Counted from the stretch's first letter, positions 43,665 to 52,592 are shown. The stretch: DNA of 64,000 nucleotides from Nonlabens sp. Ci31 (GCF_012974865.1 NZ_CP043633.1:2973501-3037500); one strand, 5' to 3'. Notes: generated from the letters alone by a model not told the origin. Made by a program: numbers and translations.

Positions 43665-45512
43665 ATGTCAGACACTAAAGTACTCCATTACATCACAGAA
43701 GTTTTAGAAAATATGCCTAAAGACTGGATAGGTCTAACAACGCATCGTCTTGATATCTTTGAGGAGAAACTAGCTAAAATTCAATTTTTGGAGCATTTCG
43801 AAACCTTGTTTGCAGATAACAATGCGGAAACTTCTGCTTTAACTATACTACCTACCGCCTACGATTATATTCGTTTAGGACATCCGTTATCTTCTATATT
43901 AGAATGGGCAATTGCTAAATTGAATCATACGGAATCCGATCATGTGATTAGTTTTTCATCACAGACAATTCCGGTTTTAGCGGTACTTAGAAAAAACTTA
44001 TTGGATCATAAAAGTACCCAAATACTTTATACGGGGGAACTACCAGAACTATTGGATACCGATTTACTAAGAGATGTTTACGGCTATAGCTTTGAGTTGC
44101 GCCAAGTAGATGATCTAGAAAAAGTTGCTGCATTCAATGGTAGCAGCATTTATATTTCGCAAAAAAATGACATCGGTAGTTTTGACCTTAGTACAAACAT
44201 TGATTTCTTTATCAATGTTCATAATCCTTTAGGAAGTGTTCTATTAGTTAACGGAACAAAAAATAAATCTTATATTTCAGATATTCAGCATGTAAGAAGA
44301 AGGGAGACCATAGCCATGACTCCAGCCGATTCTTATACCGCATTAAAATCACTAGTAGAAAAAACACCTCTTGAAAACAGGGAGCTTTCTGCTTTTGAGT
44401 TAAATAAAAAGAGTGTCTTGGCATCTATTGCAAGGGTTACAGGTTCCCACACAAAAGCCCTAGTAGGTTCTTGTGGGTTATCTATTCAGTATGCGATCAT
44501 GATGGGACTTGTGGATGAGGCATTAGAAAAACATCCTGGTAAGGCGATCAAGTTTATTGTCCCCCCTAATTGTTATGGTGGAACAAATGATCAAGCTAGA
44601 CGAGTAGCAGCTTGCCTTGACACGGTTGAAGTGGTTGATTTACCGGTGGATGGTGATAACGATATGGTTAAAAGTATTGATGCGGTTTTAAATCAAATAG
44701 CTAATGAAGATGCTATACCTTATATCATTGCTGAGATCCCCACCAACCCTAGAGTTGAAGTTCCCGATCTCCTACAACTAAAAGCTGCTTTAACTAAAGA
44801 GCGTACTACCAAAACCGGTGAACCTGCTATAGACCCTGTTTTTATTTTAGATCAAACATTTTGCCCTAATGTTCACTTTTTAGGAGATGGAAAAATACTC
44901 TCTACTATAAGAACCATATCTTATGCTAGTGGGTCAAAATTCCCTAGTGGTGGTCAATGTACCGCTGGATTTTGTGTAGGAAACAAAAAAACAGTCTCCT
45001 TGATGGAAAAAGTTGAAAAGCATTTAATTTTCTGTGATAACGAGGCGACTGATCTGCAATATGAAATATTAGCAAGACAAATGCCTTCGATGAATCAACG
45101 AATAAACGATGCTTATAAAAACACTCGTGAGTTTGTAAATTTCATCGCTACAACGTTACCAGCGGCTAAAATTAATTTTGTGTCTGAAGAACTTGCTGAT
45201 CAAGGATTTACGCCATCGGTATTTTCATTAGATCTTCCTACTAAAGGGGCAACCGATGAAGAAAAAGAATCATATAAAAGGACTTTAAATCTTAAATTGA
45301 TCCACTTAATGATTGCAGAAATCCCGGAAGAAAGTAAATTTTGTGTGAGCTACGGCCAATTAAAAGGATGTTACTGGACTGTGCCTGCAACCTCGACTCA
45401 AGGTACTACTAAAGAAGGCGATAAGGATTACATTGTACGTGCTTCACTTTCCCCAAATTTAGATTTGGAGCGTCATAAAAAAGTGTTTTTAGAATTTGTT
45501 GAACAACTTTAA
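43665..45512 (+). CDS. Large PLP-dependent enzyme (Cys/Met-metabolism-like fold)
   Basis: A 615-residue PLP enzyme of fold type I. The catalytic half is C-terminal: GSCGLSIQYAIMMGLVDEAL, the VPPNCYGGTNDQARR segment, the FILDQTFCPNVHF cofactor Asp, then SYASGSKFPSGGQCTAGF with the Schiff-base lysine in SGSK. This half resembles cystathionine gamma-synthase-type enzymes. The N-terminal 250 residues (DRLGHPLSS-like and HVISFSSQTIPVLAVLRKN segments) have no clear family and make the protein much longer than the usual 380-430. The substrate is unknown. The gene is monocistronic, with a terminator at 45631. Confidence 0.7.
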   Translation: MSDTKVLHYITEVLENMPKDWIGLTTHRLDIFEEKLAKIQFLEHFETLFADNNAETSALTILPTAYDYIRLGHPLSSILEWAIAKLNHTESDHVISFSSQTIPVLAVLRKNLLDHKSTQILYTGELPELLDTDLLRDVYGYSFELRQVDDLEKVAAFNGSSIYISQKNDIGSFDLSTNIDFFINVHNPLGSVLLVNGTKNKSYISDIQHVRRRETIAMTPADSYTALKSLVEKTPLENRELSAFELNKKSVLASIARVTGSHTKALVGSCGLSIQYAIMMGLVDEALEKHPGKAIKFIVPPNCYGGTNDQARRVAACLDTVEVVDLPVDGDNDMVKSIDAVLNQIANEDAIPYIIAEIPTNPRVEVPDLLQLKAALTKERTTKTGEPAIDPVFILDQTFCPNVHFLGDGKILSTIRTISYASGSKFPSGGQCTAGFCVGNKKTVSLMEKVEKHLIFCDNEATDLQYEILARQMPSMNQRINDAYKNTREFVNFIATTLPAAKINFVSEELADQGFTPSVFSLDLPTKGATDEEKESYKRTLNLKLIHLMIAEIPEESKFCVSYGQLKGCYWTVPATSTQGTTKEGDKDYIVRASLSPNLDLERHKKVFLEFVEQL

Positions 45513-45630
45513 TAGGACCTCCCATAAGCGGAGTCTTGTGAGGGATTCTTAGCATCAGTGGCTAAATCTGTCGCATTTACTAATCTGAGAAATGACACCG
45601 GCTTTTTTTGTAGGCCAAAGACATCAGTAT

Positions 45631-45672
45631 AAAAAGCAGCAAAATCATAGACTTGATTTTTGCTGCTTTTTT
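45631..45672 (+). terminator. Rho-independent terminator
   Basis: AAAAAGCAGCAAAATCA pairs with TGATTTTTGCTGCTTTTT across TAGACT, followed by T residues. It lies 118 bp after the PLP-enzyme stop codon. Confidence 0.85.
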
Positions 45673-45766
45673 ATTGGTGTATAAATGACATATTAAAAGA
45701 AATAAAGGTCTTTGAATAAACCAGACTTCTCCCAACTCTAGTATATTGCAATAGTAAATCAGTATT

Positions 45767-45991
45767 ATGAAATTAAACTTATTGTCTTGTGATGCGCAGC
45801 GACCAGATAGAAGATCTATAGCCCAATGTATTTCAGAGATTTCCGCTCAAATGAATGAATCCTTATCCAATGAATTGACTGATATACTTCTAGAAGGAGA
45901 TGCAGTAGACATTGAGGTAGAAGATAAAAACACTGCCACTGCGTTAAGATTGTTGCGAAAACTAAGTATTGACTACGAGATTATAGAATAA
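45767..45991 (+). CDS. Small conserved-looking protein of unknown function
   Basis: 74 residues, acidic, with a predicted helix-rich first half (DRRSIAQCISEISAQMNE) and a beta-alpha end (DAVDIEVEDKNTATALRLLRKLSIDYEII). The codon pattern and even composition suggest a true gene. It is followed 8 bp later by the possible ATG of a lipoprotein gene. I do not recognise the family. The last 40 residues could form a small ferredoxin-like half fold, but this is a guess. Confidence 0.55.
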   Translation: MKLNLLSCDAQRPDRRSIAQCISEISAQMNESLSNELTDILLEGDAVDIEVEDKNTATALRLLRKLSIDYEIIE

Positions 45992-46028
45992 TTTTAACCA
46001 TGATCAGGCTTTTAAAACACCGTTTTTT

Positions 46029-46562
46029 TTGATTTTTTTGATCATAATTTGTAGCTGCAAAAGCTCTAATATTAAAGTGACCAATACACTACAGATTAGA
46101 GAATTTCTTCAAGATCCTAGAGATCTTTTGGAATTAAAAAATATAAAATTTGATAAGTCAGTAGTAATGACAGACAGTATTACCAAAGAGTTCTCCTTTG
46201 AGTTAGCACATAATACTCTGAAATATAAAGATAATAAAGGTACGGCTGCTGTTTTAAAGTATTCTGTGATAAAACCAAATAATAATTGGCCATTTGGCAC
46301 TAACCTAATTATGACAAGGTATTATGAAACTTCCATAAAAGATTTTCCTTTTAAAAACAATCTTAAGATAGGTTCTTCATTAAGCGAGTTTCAAAAACAT
46401 TTTGGAAAACCAAATAAAACAGAAAATAATTATTCATATTACTTTAAATACGTAACTTTTAAAAGCACGATGACTTTAGAATCTTATAATGATATTTTTA
46501 CTAAAATCATCATTGAATCCCAAGATTGTAATTTTTTTAAAGATAATAATTCCAGACCATAA
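46029..46562 (+). CDS. Lipoprotein of unknown function, start disrupted by a poly-T tract
   Basis: A 177-residue frame that opens with TTG at 46029 and reads IFLIIICSCKSSN, which looks like the end of a lipoprotein signal peptide without its start. An ATG at 46000 (MIRLLKHRFF) stands 8 bp after the previous gene but runs into TGA after an 8-T tract (46023-46030). With one extra T the two join into MIRLLKHRFFLIFLIIICSC, a complete signal peptide with lipobox. The gene is thus phase-variable, recently broken, or miscalled in the homopolymer. The mature part contains LKIGSSLSEFQKHFGKP, like small BamE/SmpA-type or DUF lipoproteins, and is otherwise unassigned. Confidence 0.6.
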   Translation: MIFLIIICSCKSSNIKVTNTLQIREFLQDPRDLLELKNIKFDKSVVMTDSITKEFSFELAHNTLKYKDNKGTAAVLKYSVIKPNNNWPFGTNLIMTRYYETSIKDFPFKNNLKIGSSLSEFQKHFGKPNKTENNYSYYFKYVTFKSTMTLESYNDIFTKIIIESQDCNFFKDNNSRP

Positions 46563-46621
46563 CAACTCAATTTATTTTTTTTATAGAATCAACGCCATTG
46601 TTGTAAATAACAAATCAACCT

Positions 46622-46825
46622 ATGACCATATTAATGATACTACACGAATCTACGAACTACTCCACTGGAATTTCAGCAGGTAGCGCCGTTTTTTCTTCTA
46701 TTGCCGTGGTCTGTTCTTGGACTAGAAACAGAAGTCTCTTATGGGCTTTTATTGCTGGGGTATTCAATATCTTTTACGTTATCTACTGGTATTTTACGCG
46801 TACCGAAGAAGAGCAAAGAAAGTAA
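46622..46825 (+). CDS. Small two-TM membrane protein
   Basis: 67 residues with two hydrophobic helices: residues about 17-31 (ISAGSAVFSSIAVVCSW) and about 38-58 (LLWAFIAGVFNIFYVIYWYF), separated by a basic turn (TRNRS). The C-terminus is charged (TRTEEEQRK). Another start at the ATG at 46634 is possible. No family is recognised. It is convergent with the methyltransferase gene. Confidence 0.55.
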   Translation: MTILMILHESTNYSTGISAGSAVFSSIAVVCSWTRNRSLLWAFIAGVFNIFYVIYWYFTRTEEEQRK

Positions 46826-46847
46826 TAGACGTCATTAAGACGTTCAT

Positions 46848-47915
46848 TTATTTATGCTTCAATTCCCAAAGCTCTACCTCTTCTAAATCACGCCAGTGTG
46901 GATCGCGTTTTGTTTTCTCTGAAGCTGAATTTACTCGTTTTTTAAAGCAACGCTCCAGTTGGAATCGATCGTTTTCTGCAAGCTCCTTTTCTATAGGATG
47001 CTCTTTAGTTACCTCTGTTATTTGTGCAAGATTAGAAAACAAAATAACTAATTTACCATCTTCAGACAAGCGCTCTTTTGCTCCTTCAAAGAATGCTGGG
47101 AATAGATCTTCGTTATAGTAAATGGCCTCGTCTAATCCATCAATATCTTGTGATGCAGGTAACCATGGCGGGTTAAACACAATAAGTTCTACTTGCTTAT
47201 CCAACTTGCCAAAAAGTGGTGCCTGTTCCAGTTCTATCTTACGAGATAACTTTGTTTCTCCCATAAATTCAGTAAGACCGATGATAGCATTCGGGTTCAC
47301 ATCTGTAGCAAAGACTTTTTGAAAACTATATTTAACCATTTGAAGAGCGAGAACACCAGATCCTGTTCCTACATCAAATGCAGCTTTCTTAGGTCCCTCA
47401 TAACGTTCTAAATAGTTGTCAAAAACTTCCAAATGCTCAAAGCGTGTTGGGAAATAGACCCCGTAATAAGGATGTATTTTATTGCGTAGTACGGGAATGG
47501 AAATCCCTTTTTTAAACCATTGCCAGGAGCTGTTGAGTCCTTGAATTAGAGGAAGAGGCAAATGAAATTCACTGATGTCTGGGTATAATTTCTCTAACCA
47601 ACCTATGGAAGGCGCTTTTTTAACCTCCAGTTGATTTTGAACTATTTCCAACAAAATAAGATGAGACATCTTGCGGTACGTATCCCTGTAAATTTGCTGT
47701 TCTTGATAAGTTTTATTAGGCAACTTATTTTTAAGGTGCACATGTAATTCCTTGAGCAGATTCAGTCCATTGCTGTAAAATGATCTTATAAGAACCACTT
47801 TACCCTCTTCTAAGTTGTTCATAGTAGTAACAAGATTAGAATCAGCATCATAAAATGCTGGTCGCTCTGTTAGGTCTATTGGTGTAGGTCTGTTAATCGT
47901 TATATCTGTACTCAT
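46848..47915 (-). CDS. SAM-dependent methyltransferase (PrmC/RlmG-like)
   Basis: A 355-residue protein with a C-terminal class I methyltransferase domain. Motif I is AAFDVGTGSGVLALQMVKY. The catalytic motif is IVFNPPWLPA, an NPPW version of the NPPY tetrad used for methylating planar nitrogen on glutamine or nucleobases. The N-terminal 150 residues are helical, with KTYQEQQIYRDTYRKMSH, probably a substrate-binding domain. Targets in the family are release factors, ribosomal proteins or rRNA, and the exact one cannot be read. It is transcribed alone. Confidence 0.75.
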   Translation of the reverse strand: MSTDITINRPTPIDLTERPAFYDADSNLVTTMNNLEEGKVVLIRSFYSNGLNLLKELHVHLKNKLPNKTYQEQQIYRDTYRKMSHLILLEIVQNQLEVKKAPSIGWLEKLYPDISEFHLPLPLIQGLNSSWQWFKKGISIPVLRNKIHPYYGVYFPTRFEHLEVFDNYLERYEGPKKAAFDVGTGSGVLALQMVKYSFQKVFATDVNPNAIIGLTEFMGETKLSRKIELEQAPLFGKLDKQVELIVFNPPWLPASQDIDGLDEAIYYNEDLFPAFFEGAKERLSEDGKLVILFSNLAQITEVTKEHPIEKELAENDRFQLERCFKKRVNSASEKTKRDPHWRDLEEVELWELKHK

Positions 47916-48271
47916 GAATAGGTTTTGATGATTGGTAATATAAGGTATTTTATCGCTTTTACCTTATTGATAATGGCGTGACCACTAAGGTGGTCGGGTT
48001 TTTCGTTTCAATTCCTCGCATGGAGCCCAATAAAAATGGGCGCCATGCTGCGGGATTTCCACTGCAATCCCTCACGCATACTCATAATTAAAACTGCTTG
48101 TCTCCATTAAAATCAAAACAAAAACAGACACCTTTAATTACAAAAAACGCCCAAAAGATATCTGCAAGTTTAAAACATTTAAAAGAAATTCATCTTATTT
48201 TTTTTTACTAAAAAGAGGCCTGAAAGTTGTCATTAAAATTTAAATTAAAGTAAATCTTTACAAGAATAGCT
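47916..48271. other. Intergenic with a structured repeat-like element
   Basis: 356 bp between two minus-strand genes. The first part (47976-48079) is an unusually GC-rich, hairpin-forming element described separately. The rest is A/T-rich with no gene. Confidence 0.5.
47976..48079. repeat. Hairpin-rich intergenic repeat-like element
   Basis: Contains GACCAC-TAAG-GTGGTC (47980-47995) followed by GGGTTTTTCG, then GCATGGAGCCCA paired with TGGGCGCCATGC (48018-48048, one mismatch), then ATTTCCACTGCAATCCCTCA. The last segment and the TTTCGTTTCAATTCCTCGCA segment recall a dispersed intergenic repeat seen in many flavobacterial genomes. Only this copy is present in the window. Confidence 0.5.
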
Positions 48272-48937
48272 CTACCATTTCACAGGCTTCATTCCGTGTT
48301 CTTGTAAATAGCGATTGGTCTTAGAAAAATGCTGGTTCCCGAACCAGTAGCCCCTATTAGCACTTAAAGGCGATGGATGTCCGGTTTCTAGAATAAAATG
48401 GAATTTAGCATCTATAAGCTTTGCCTTTCCTTTAGCAAATCCGCCCCAGAGAAGAAACACTACATCTTTGCGCTCATCAGATATTTTTTTAATAACCGCA
48501 TCCGTAAATTTTTCCCAACCTTTTTTCTGATGACTACCGGCCATTGATTCCTGTACAGTAAGGACGGTATTGAGCAATAAAACCCCTTGGTCAGCCCAGC
48601 GTTCTAAATTCCCAGATTCTGGATACGGCTGATTTAAATCCTTAGAGATTTCTTTAAATATATTGATCAAACTAGGTGGGTGTTTAATGCCATCTGCTAC
48701 AGAGAAGCACAGACCGTTAGCCTGTCCAGCACCATGATAAGGATCCTGACCTATAATCACTACTTTTACTTGTTCATAAGGGGTGCGATCAAAAGCCGCA
48801 AATATTTTATTTCCTGGCGGGTAACAAGTGTTTTCTCCGTATTCATGCCTGACAAATTCTGTCAAGTCTTCAAAGTAAGGTTCACTAAACTCTTCACGCA
48901 GCACTTCTCTCCAACTCGCTTCTATCTGTATGGACAT
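48272..48937 (-). CDS. ung: Uracil-DNA glycosylase
   Basis: A 221-residue family 1 uracil-DNA glycosylase that removes uracil from DNA for base-excision repair. The catalytic water-activating Asp65 is in VVIIGQDPYHGAGQANGLCF, the Asn-containing uracil pocket is LLLNTVLTVQ, and the C-terminal HPSPLSANRGYW holds the catalytic His and the Leu that enters the DNA helix. The length is normal. It is transcribed alone on the minus strand. Confidence 0.97.
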   Translation of the reverse strand: MSIQIEASWREVLREEFSEPYFEDLTEFVRHEYGENTCYPPGNKIFAAFDRTPYEQVKVVIIGQDPYHGAGQANGLCFSVADGIKHPPSLINIFKEISKDLNQPYPESGNLERWADQGVLLLNTVLTVQESMAGSHQKKGWEKFTDAVIKKISDERKDVVFLLWGGFAKGKAKLIDAKFHFILETGHPSPLSANRGYWFGNQHFSKTNRYLQEHGMKPVKW

Positions 48938-49103
48938 GTTTCTTTTTGGGTAAAGTTAAAAGAAGTTTTTGAGTTTACTAGTTCATGATTCTTGGAGTTG
49001 ATAAGATTTTTAAGTATTAAACACTGAATTAACAGCAAAGCCATTCAGAATAAATTCTGCTTATGGGAACTGCCCGCTGGACCATAGAGCTATCCTATAA
49101 CCC

Positions 49104-49190
49104 AAAACTCATAATTCACAGTTCACGACTCACAAACTCACCGACTCACTTACTCAAAAACTCACAGCTCACGACTCACAAACTCACCGC
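49104..49190. repeat. Degenerate tandem repeats based on ACTCAC
   Basis: A run of degenerate 7-8-bp units around (n)nnACTCA. It includes two 26-bp direct copies at 49118-49143 and 49164-49189 that differ at one base. It lies in the 288-bp ung-udk gap, just before the udk start region. Confidence 0.75.
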
Positions 49191-49225
49191 TAAATACGTA
49201 CTTTTGTAAAAATCAAAAATCTCTC

Positions 49226-49834
49226 ATGCTTATATTAGGAATCGCAGGTGGAACCGGTAGTGGAAAAACCACCGTGGTAGAACAAATGGTTCATGAATAC
49301 CCCGATCACGAAGTAACTGTGATCTCTCAAGATTCTTACTATAAAGACACTAGCGACCTGACTTACGAGGAACGTACTAAAATAAACTTCGATCATCCTG
49401 AAAGTATCGATTTTGATTTGTTAGAAAAGCATCTTTTGCAACTCAAAGAAGGGAAAACTATTGATCAACCGGTTTACAGCTTTAAGGAACACAACCGTAC
49501 AGGAGAAACTATAAAAACGGCACCTAGTAAAGTAGTTATCGTAGAAGGTATTTTAATCCTTACCATGCCACGTATTCGGAAGTTATTTGATATAAAAGTA
49601 TACATTGATTGCGATAGCGATGAGCGATTGATCAGAAGGTTAAAACGCGATATCGCAGACCGTGGTCGCAATTTGAACGAAGTACTGGAACGTTATCAAA
49701 ATACGTTAAAGCCTATGCACCAACAATTTATAGAGTCTACCAAGTTGTATGCAGATGTGATTATCCCTACCAACCGATTCAATTCAGTAGGTGTTAAAAT
49801 CTTGCGCACTATTATTGACCAAAAACTAGGATAA
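49226..49834 (+). CDS. udk: Uridine kinase
   Basis: A 202-residue P-loop kinase that phosphorylates uridine and cytidine with ATP or GTP in pyrimidine salvage. The Walker A motif is GGTGSGKTT (residues 8-16). SQDSYYKD is the uridine-kinase substrate motif. NFDHPESIDFDLL and VIVEGILIL follow in the family's order, and RLIRRLKRDIADRGR is the lid. A TACTTTTG -7 box at 49199-49206 lies 19 bp before the start. It is followed 18 bp later by the ftsB/divIC-like gene. Confidence 0.95.
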   Translation: MLILGIAGGTGSGKTTVVEQMVHEYPDHEVTVISQDSYYKDTSDLTYEERTKINFDHPESIDFDLLEKHLLQLKEGKTIDQPVYSFKEHNRTGETIKTAPSKVVIVEGILILTMPRIRKLFDIKVYIDCDSDERLIRRLKRDIADRGRNLNEVLERYQNTLKPMHQQFIESTKLYADVIIPTNRFNSVGVKILRTIIDQKLG

Positions 49835-49852
49835 TTTCTTAAATTTCCACCT

Positions 49853-50182
49853 ATGGGACTGAAAAAATTAAAGACGAATCCATATTGGAAGTTTTTTAGT
49901 AATAAGTATACGCTTATTACCCTCTTTTTTGCGGTCTGGATTTTATTTCTAGACGCAAATGCGTGGATGACGTCACACAGAACTATAGACGAGCAACTTT
50001 CTGAAAAAGAACAAAATGCCGATTTCTATATGAAAGGGATTGCACGGGATCAAGCAAGAATAGCTTCTTTGCAAGACAGTTTAGGCTTAGAGAAATTTGC
50101 CAGAGAACGATACTTAATGAAACGTAATAACGAAGAAGTATTTATCATTCAGCATCCAGACTCTGTAAAAACAAAAGATTAA
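49853..50182 (+). CDS. FtsB/DivIC family septum formation protein
   Basis: A 109-residue single-pass membrane protein. A short cytoplasmic N-terminus is followed by one transmembrane helix (about 19-36, TLITLFFAVWILFLDANAW), then a coiled coil (about 40-75) and the ending LGLEKFARERYLMKRNNEEVFII. The last stretch matches the FtsB/DivIC consensus (ARExYxMKxxxEDVYxI). It takes part in the divisome. It follows udk closely. Confidence 0.9.
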   Translation: MGLKKLKTNPYWKFFSNKYTLITLFFAVWILFLDANAWMTSHRTIDEQLSEKEQNADFYMKGIARDQARIASLQDSLGLEKFARERYLMKRNNEEVFIIQHPDSVKTKD

Positions 50183-50196
50183 TTGATAAGTCCATC

Positions 50197-50964
50197 CTAT
50201 CTCAATAGAGTCACTAATAATTTATTTGATGAAGCATTTAACTTTTCATCATCCGTCATGTTAACAGTACCTGTCCAAGTGGTGAGTCTGGGTCCTATAC
50301 GTACGTCTGTGGTTGACCCTTGCATAAATGATAGGTATAACTGTATATTTATTGTATACGTTCCAGCAGCAAAGTCATTAACATAAAAAAAGGAAGACGA
50401 ATTTAATAGATAACTAGCATTGGCACCCGGTGCATGAATGAAAGGCATATAACCTACTGAATTTTGATCTCTAGTACCATTAACCGTTATAGCTGTGAAC
50501 ATCTGAGCATATCCGTTTGCTGCAGATGGATTGGCTTGCCCTGGAAACATGATCCAATCAAATTTTACTCGTGTAGGCTCGTCTAAGGTAAAAGTAATGG
50601 TAAGATCGGGTACATTTACCCACTGCCTGTAATTTATAGAAGTAGTAATTTGAAGTTCAGAAGCACTAATAGAATATGCTGGTAATGAGGCATTTTATTT
50701 TCTTTCTAAACAAATCCATTCCGGTATGACAGGAGTCCCATAATTAACGGACAAGCAATCTAAGTCCGTATTGAAAACTGTAAGACCCTTAGCTGGATTG
50801 ACAATTACAGCAATTTGAGACTGAGACATACGAGGCGGCAGCATGCCTTTATCAGTGCTTTCTATATCTAAAATAGCGGATGGATCTGGTGTATTTGTAT
50901 TAACGCCTATCTGAGCGCTCAACATATGAAACCCTAGTAATGCAATAATGCATGTAATCTTCAA
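50197..50964 (-). pseudogene. Exported surface protein gene with an internal stop codon
   Basis: One reading frame runs from the ATG at 50964 to a TAG at 50197-50199, broken only by a TAA at 50695-50697 (codon 90). The first part has a signal peptide ending MLSAQ and then IGVNTNTPDPSAILDIEST and GMLPPRMSQSQI. That is the typical start of many flavobacterial secreted proteins. The frame continues without shift past the stop as SLPAYSISASELQITTS, then VKFDWIMFPGQANPS, and so on to residue 255. It is a nonsense mutation or a read-through, since no indel is needed. The gene sits on the opposite strand between the ftsB/divIC-like and methylmalonyl-CoA mutase genes. Confidence 0.75.
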
Positions 50965-51127
50965 TATAAAACAAAAATAAGTTAACCAGGGGTTGTAAAT
51001 ATATAAATAATTGAAATTAAATATCGGTGAAAAGCAAATTTATTATGTATTTTAAATGGAGAAACTTATACTTCAATTTTTAAAATACTTATTTTTGTGG
51101 AGATAGTCCATAATACCTTTAAAGAAT

Positions 51128-52552
51128 ATGAATAACATCCTTTTCAAAGATTTTGATAGCGTTTCTGAAGCACAATGGAAACAGAACATCCAGATGGACC
51201 TCAAAGGTGCCGATTATAATGAAACGCTTATAACAGCGACGCGAGAAGGAATTAACATCAAACCATTTTACCACAGAGAAAGTGCGCCAGAAATCCACAT
51301 CCCTAATCGTTCTTCAAAAACTAACGACTGGTACATTTCTCAACGTGTGTATGCTGGCAATGCTCTAGCTGCAAATAAGAAAGCACTGGACATTCTCAAA
51401 CGCGGTGGTGAGGGAATCATCTTCACCATACCTCATAAAGATATCGATCCTGCTGTATTATTAAAGAACCTTCCCAAAGCAGTCATACAATTGCATCCTC
51501 AGTTTTTTGATCTGGATTATATTCAGTCTATTTATAAGATAACACCTCATGCTTATGTGCATATAGACATCATACACCAATTAGTAAATGATGGAAATTG
51601 GTTTAAAAACAAGGATCAAGATCACAAGAATTTAGATGCTTTTATCAAGGATTTTGATGGTTATTTTTCAAACATCACTATAAATACGACTACCTATCAG
51701 CAAGCTGGCGCTACCATTACGCAGGAACTTGCTTATTTTACAGCTCACCTTAATGAGTATTTGAATCATTTAAATGATGTTGGTCATTTGTCCGCTTTCA
51801 AGGAGTCTAACGACGCAGAAGTTCACACGCAGCGCAGTCGAAGTGTGAAAGCTAAAAAAAGAATCAATATAGACACCGCAATAGGTAGCAATTACTTTTT
51901 TGAAATTGCAAAATACAGAGCTTATCGCATCCTTACTAAAACACTAGGTGATGTTTATGGTATAGATTTAGATTGCTATATTACTGCTAGTCCTAGCCTA
52001 CGTAACAAATCTTTGATGGATTATAACGTGAATTTATTACGTACGACAACAGAATGTATGAGCGCCATTTTAGGAGGTGCAGATACCTTATGTAACATTC
52101 CTTACGACACCTTTTTTAATAAAGAAAACGAATTTGGCGATAGAATTGCCCGCAACCAATTGATCATTTTAAAAGAGGAAGCTTATCTAAATCAGATAGG
52201 TAACGCAGCAGACGGTTCTTACTATGTGGACACGATTACAAAACAACTCGTAGAAAAAGGCCTAGAGATATTTAAAGACATCGAGAAAGCTGGTGGAATG
52301 GTACAGTCGCTTTTTGAAGGAACCATACAACGCAAGATCAAAGAAAGTGCACAACAAGAACAACAAGATTTCAATGACGGAAAAAGAGTGCTCGTAGGTG
52401 CTAATAAATACCCTAATGCGGCTCTTCCCCTACAAAAAGAATACGAAATCCTACCTTTTGTAAAAATGAATCCGCGTAAAACGCTGGTGCAACCTGTAAT
52501 TACTAGAAGACTGACAGAAGAACTGGAGAAAAGCGAAATGAAAAAATTATAA
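51128..52552 (+). CDS. mutA: Methylmalonyl-CoA mutase small (beta-like) subunit
   Basis: A 474-residue protein related to the catalytic half of methylmalonyl-CoA mutase but without the B12-binding domain, as is usual for the small subunit of bacterial heterodimeric mutases. Matching segments are FKDFDSVSEAQWKQNIQMDLKGADYNETL, the TTTECMSAILGGADTLCNIPYD helix and DRIARNQLIILKEEAYLNQIGNAADGSYYVD. It forms a heterodimer with the product of the next gene. It is followed by a perfect intercistronic hairpin (52565-52592). No cobalamin riboswitch was seen upstream. Confidence 0.92.
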   Translation: MNNILFKDFDSVSEAQWKQNIQMDLKGADYNETLITATREGINIKPFYHRESAPEIHIPNRSSKTNDWYISQRVYAGNALAANKKALDILKRGGEGIIFTIPHKDIDPAVLLKNLPKAVIQLHPQFFDLDYIQSIYKITPHAYVHIDIIHQLVNDGNWFKNKDQDHKNLDAFIKDFDGYFSNITINTTTYQQAGATITQELAYFTAHLNEYLNHLNDVGHLSAFKESNDAEVHTQRSRSVKAKKRINIDTAIGSNYFFEIAKYRAYRILTKTLGDVYGIDLDCYITASPSLRNKSLMDYNVNLLRTTTECMSAILGGADTLCNIPYDTFFNKENEFGDRIARNQLIILKEEAYLNQIGNAADGSYYVDTITKQLVEKGLEIFKDIEKAGGMVQSLFEGTIQRKIKESAQQEQQDFNDGKRVLVGANKYPNAALPLQKEYEILPFVKMNPRKTLVQPVITRRLTEELEKSEMKKL

Positions 52553-52564
52553 TGGGAAGTAGTA

Positions 52565-52592
52565 ATAAGGGTAGAATTGATTCTACCCTTAT
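52565..52592 (+). promoter_or_regulatory. Hairpin between the two methylmalonyl-CoA mutase genes
   Basis: ATAAGGGTAGAAT-TG-ATTCTACCCTTAT, 13 perfect pairs with a 2-nt loop, in the 69-bp gap between the two subunit genes. It has no strong T run. It could set transcript stability or subunit ratio, or act as a weak terminator. Confidence 0.6.

Noticed and set aside
50183..50386. 67-codon plus-strand frame after the ftsB/divIC-like gene
   Set aside because: It is the antisense shadow of the broken surface-protein gene and has no recognisable product.
50965..51127. Cobalamin riboswitch before the mutase genes
   Set aside because: The 163-bp stretch lacks a B12-box-like sequence and recognisable paired elements.
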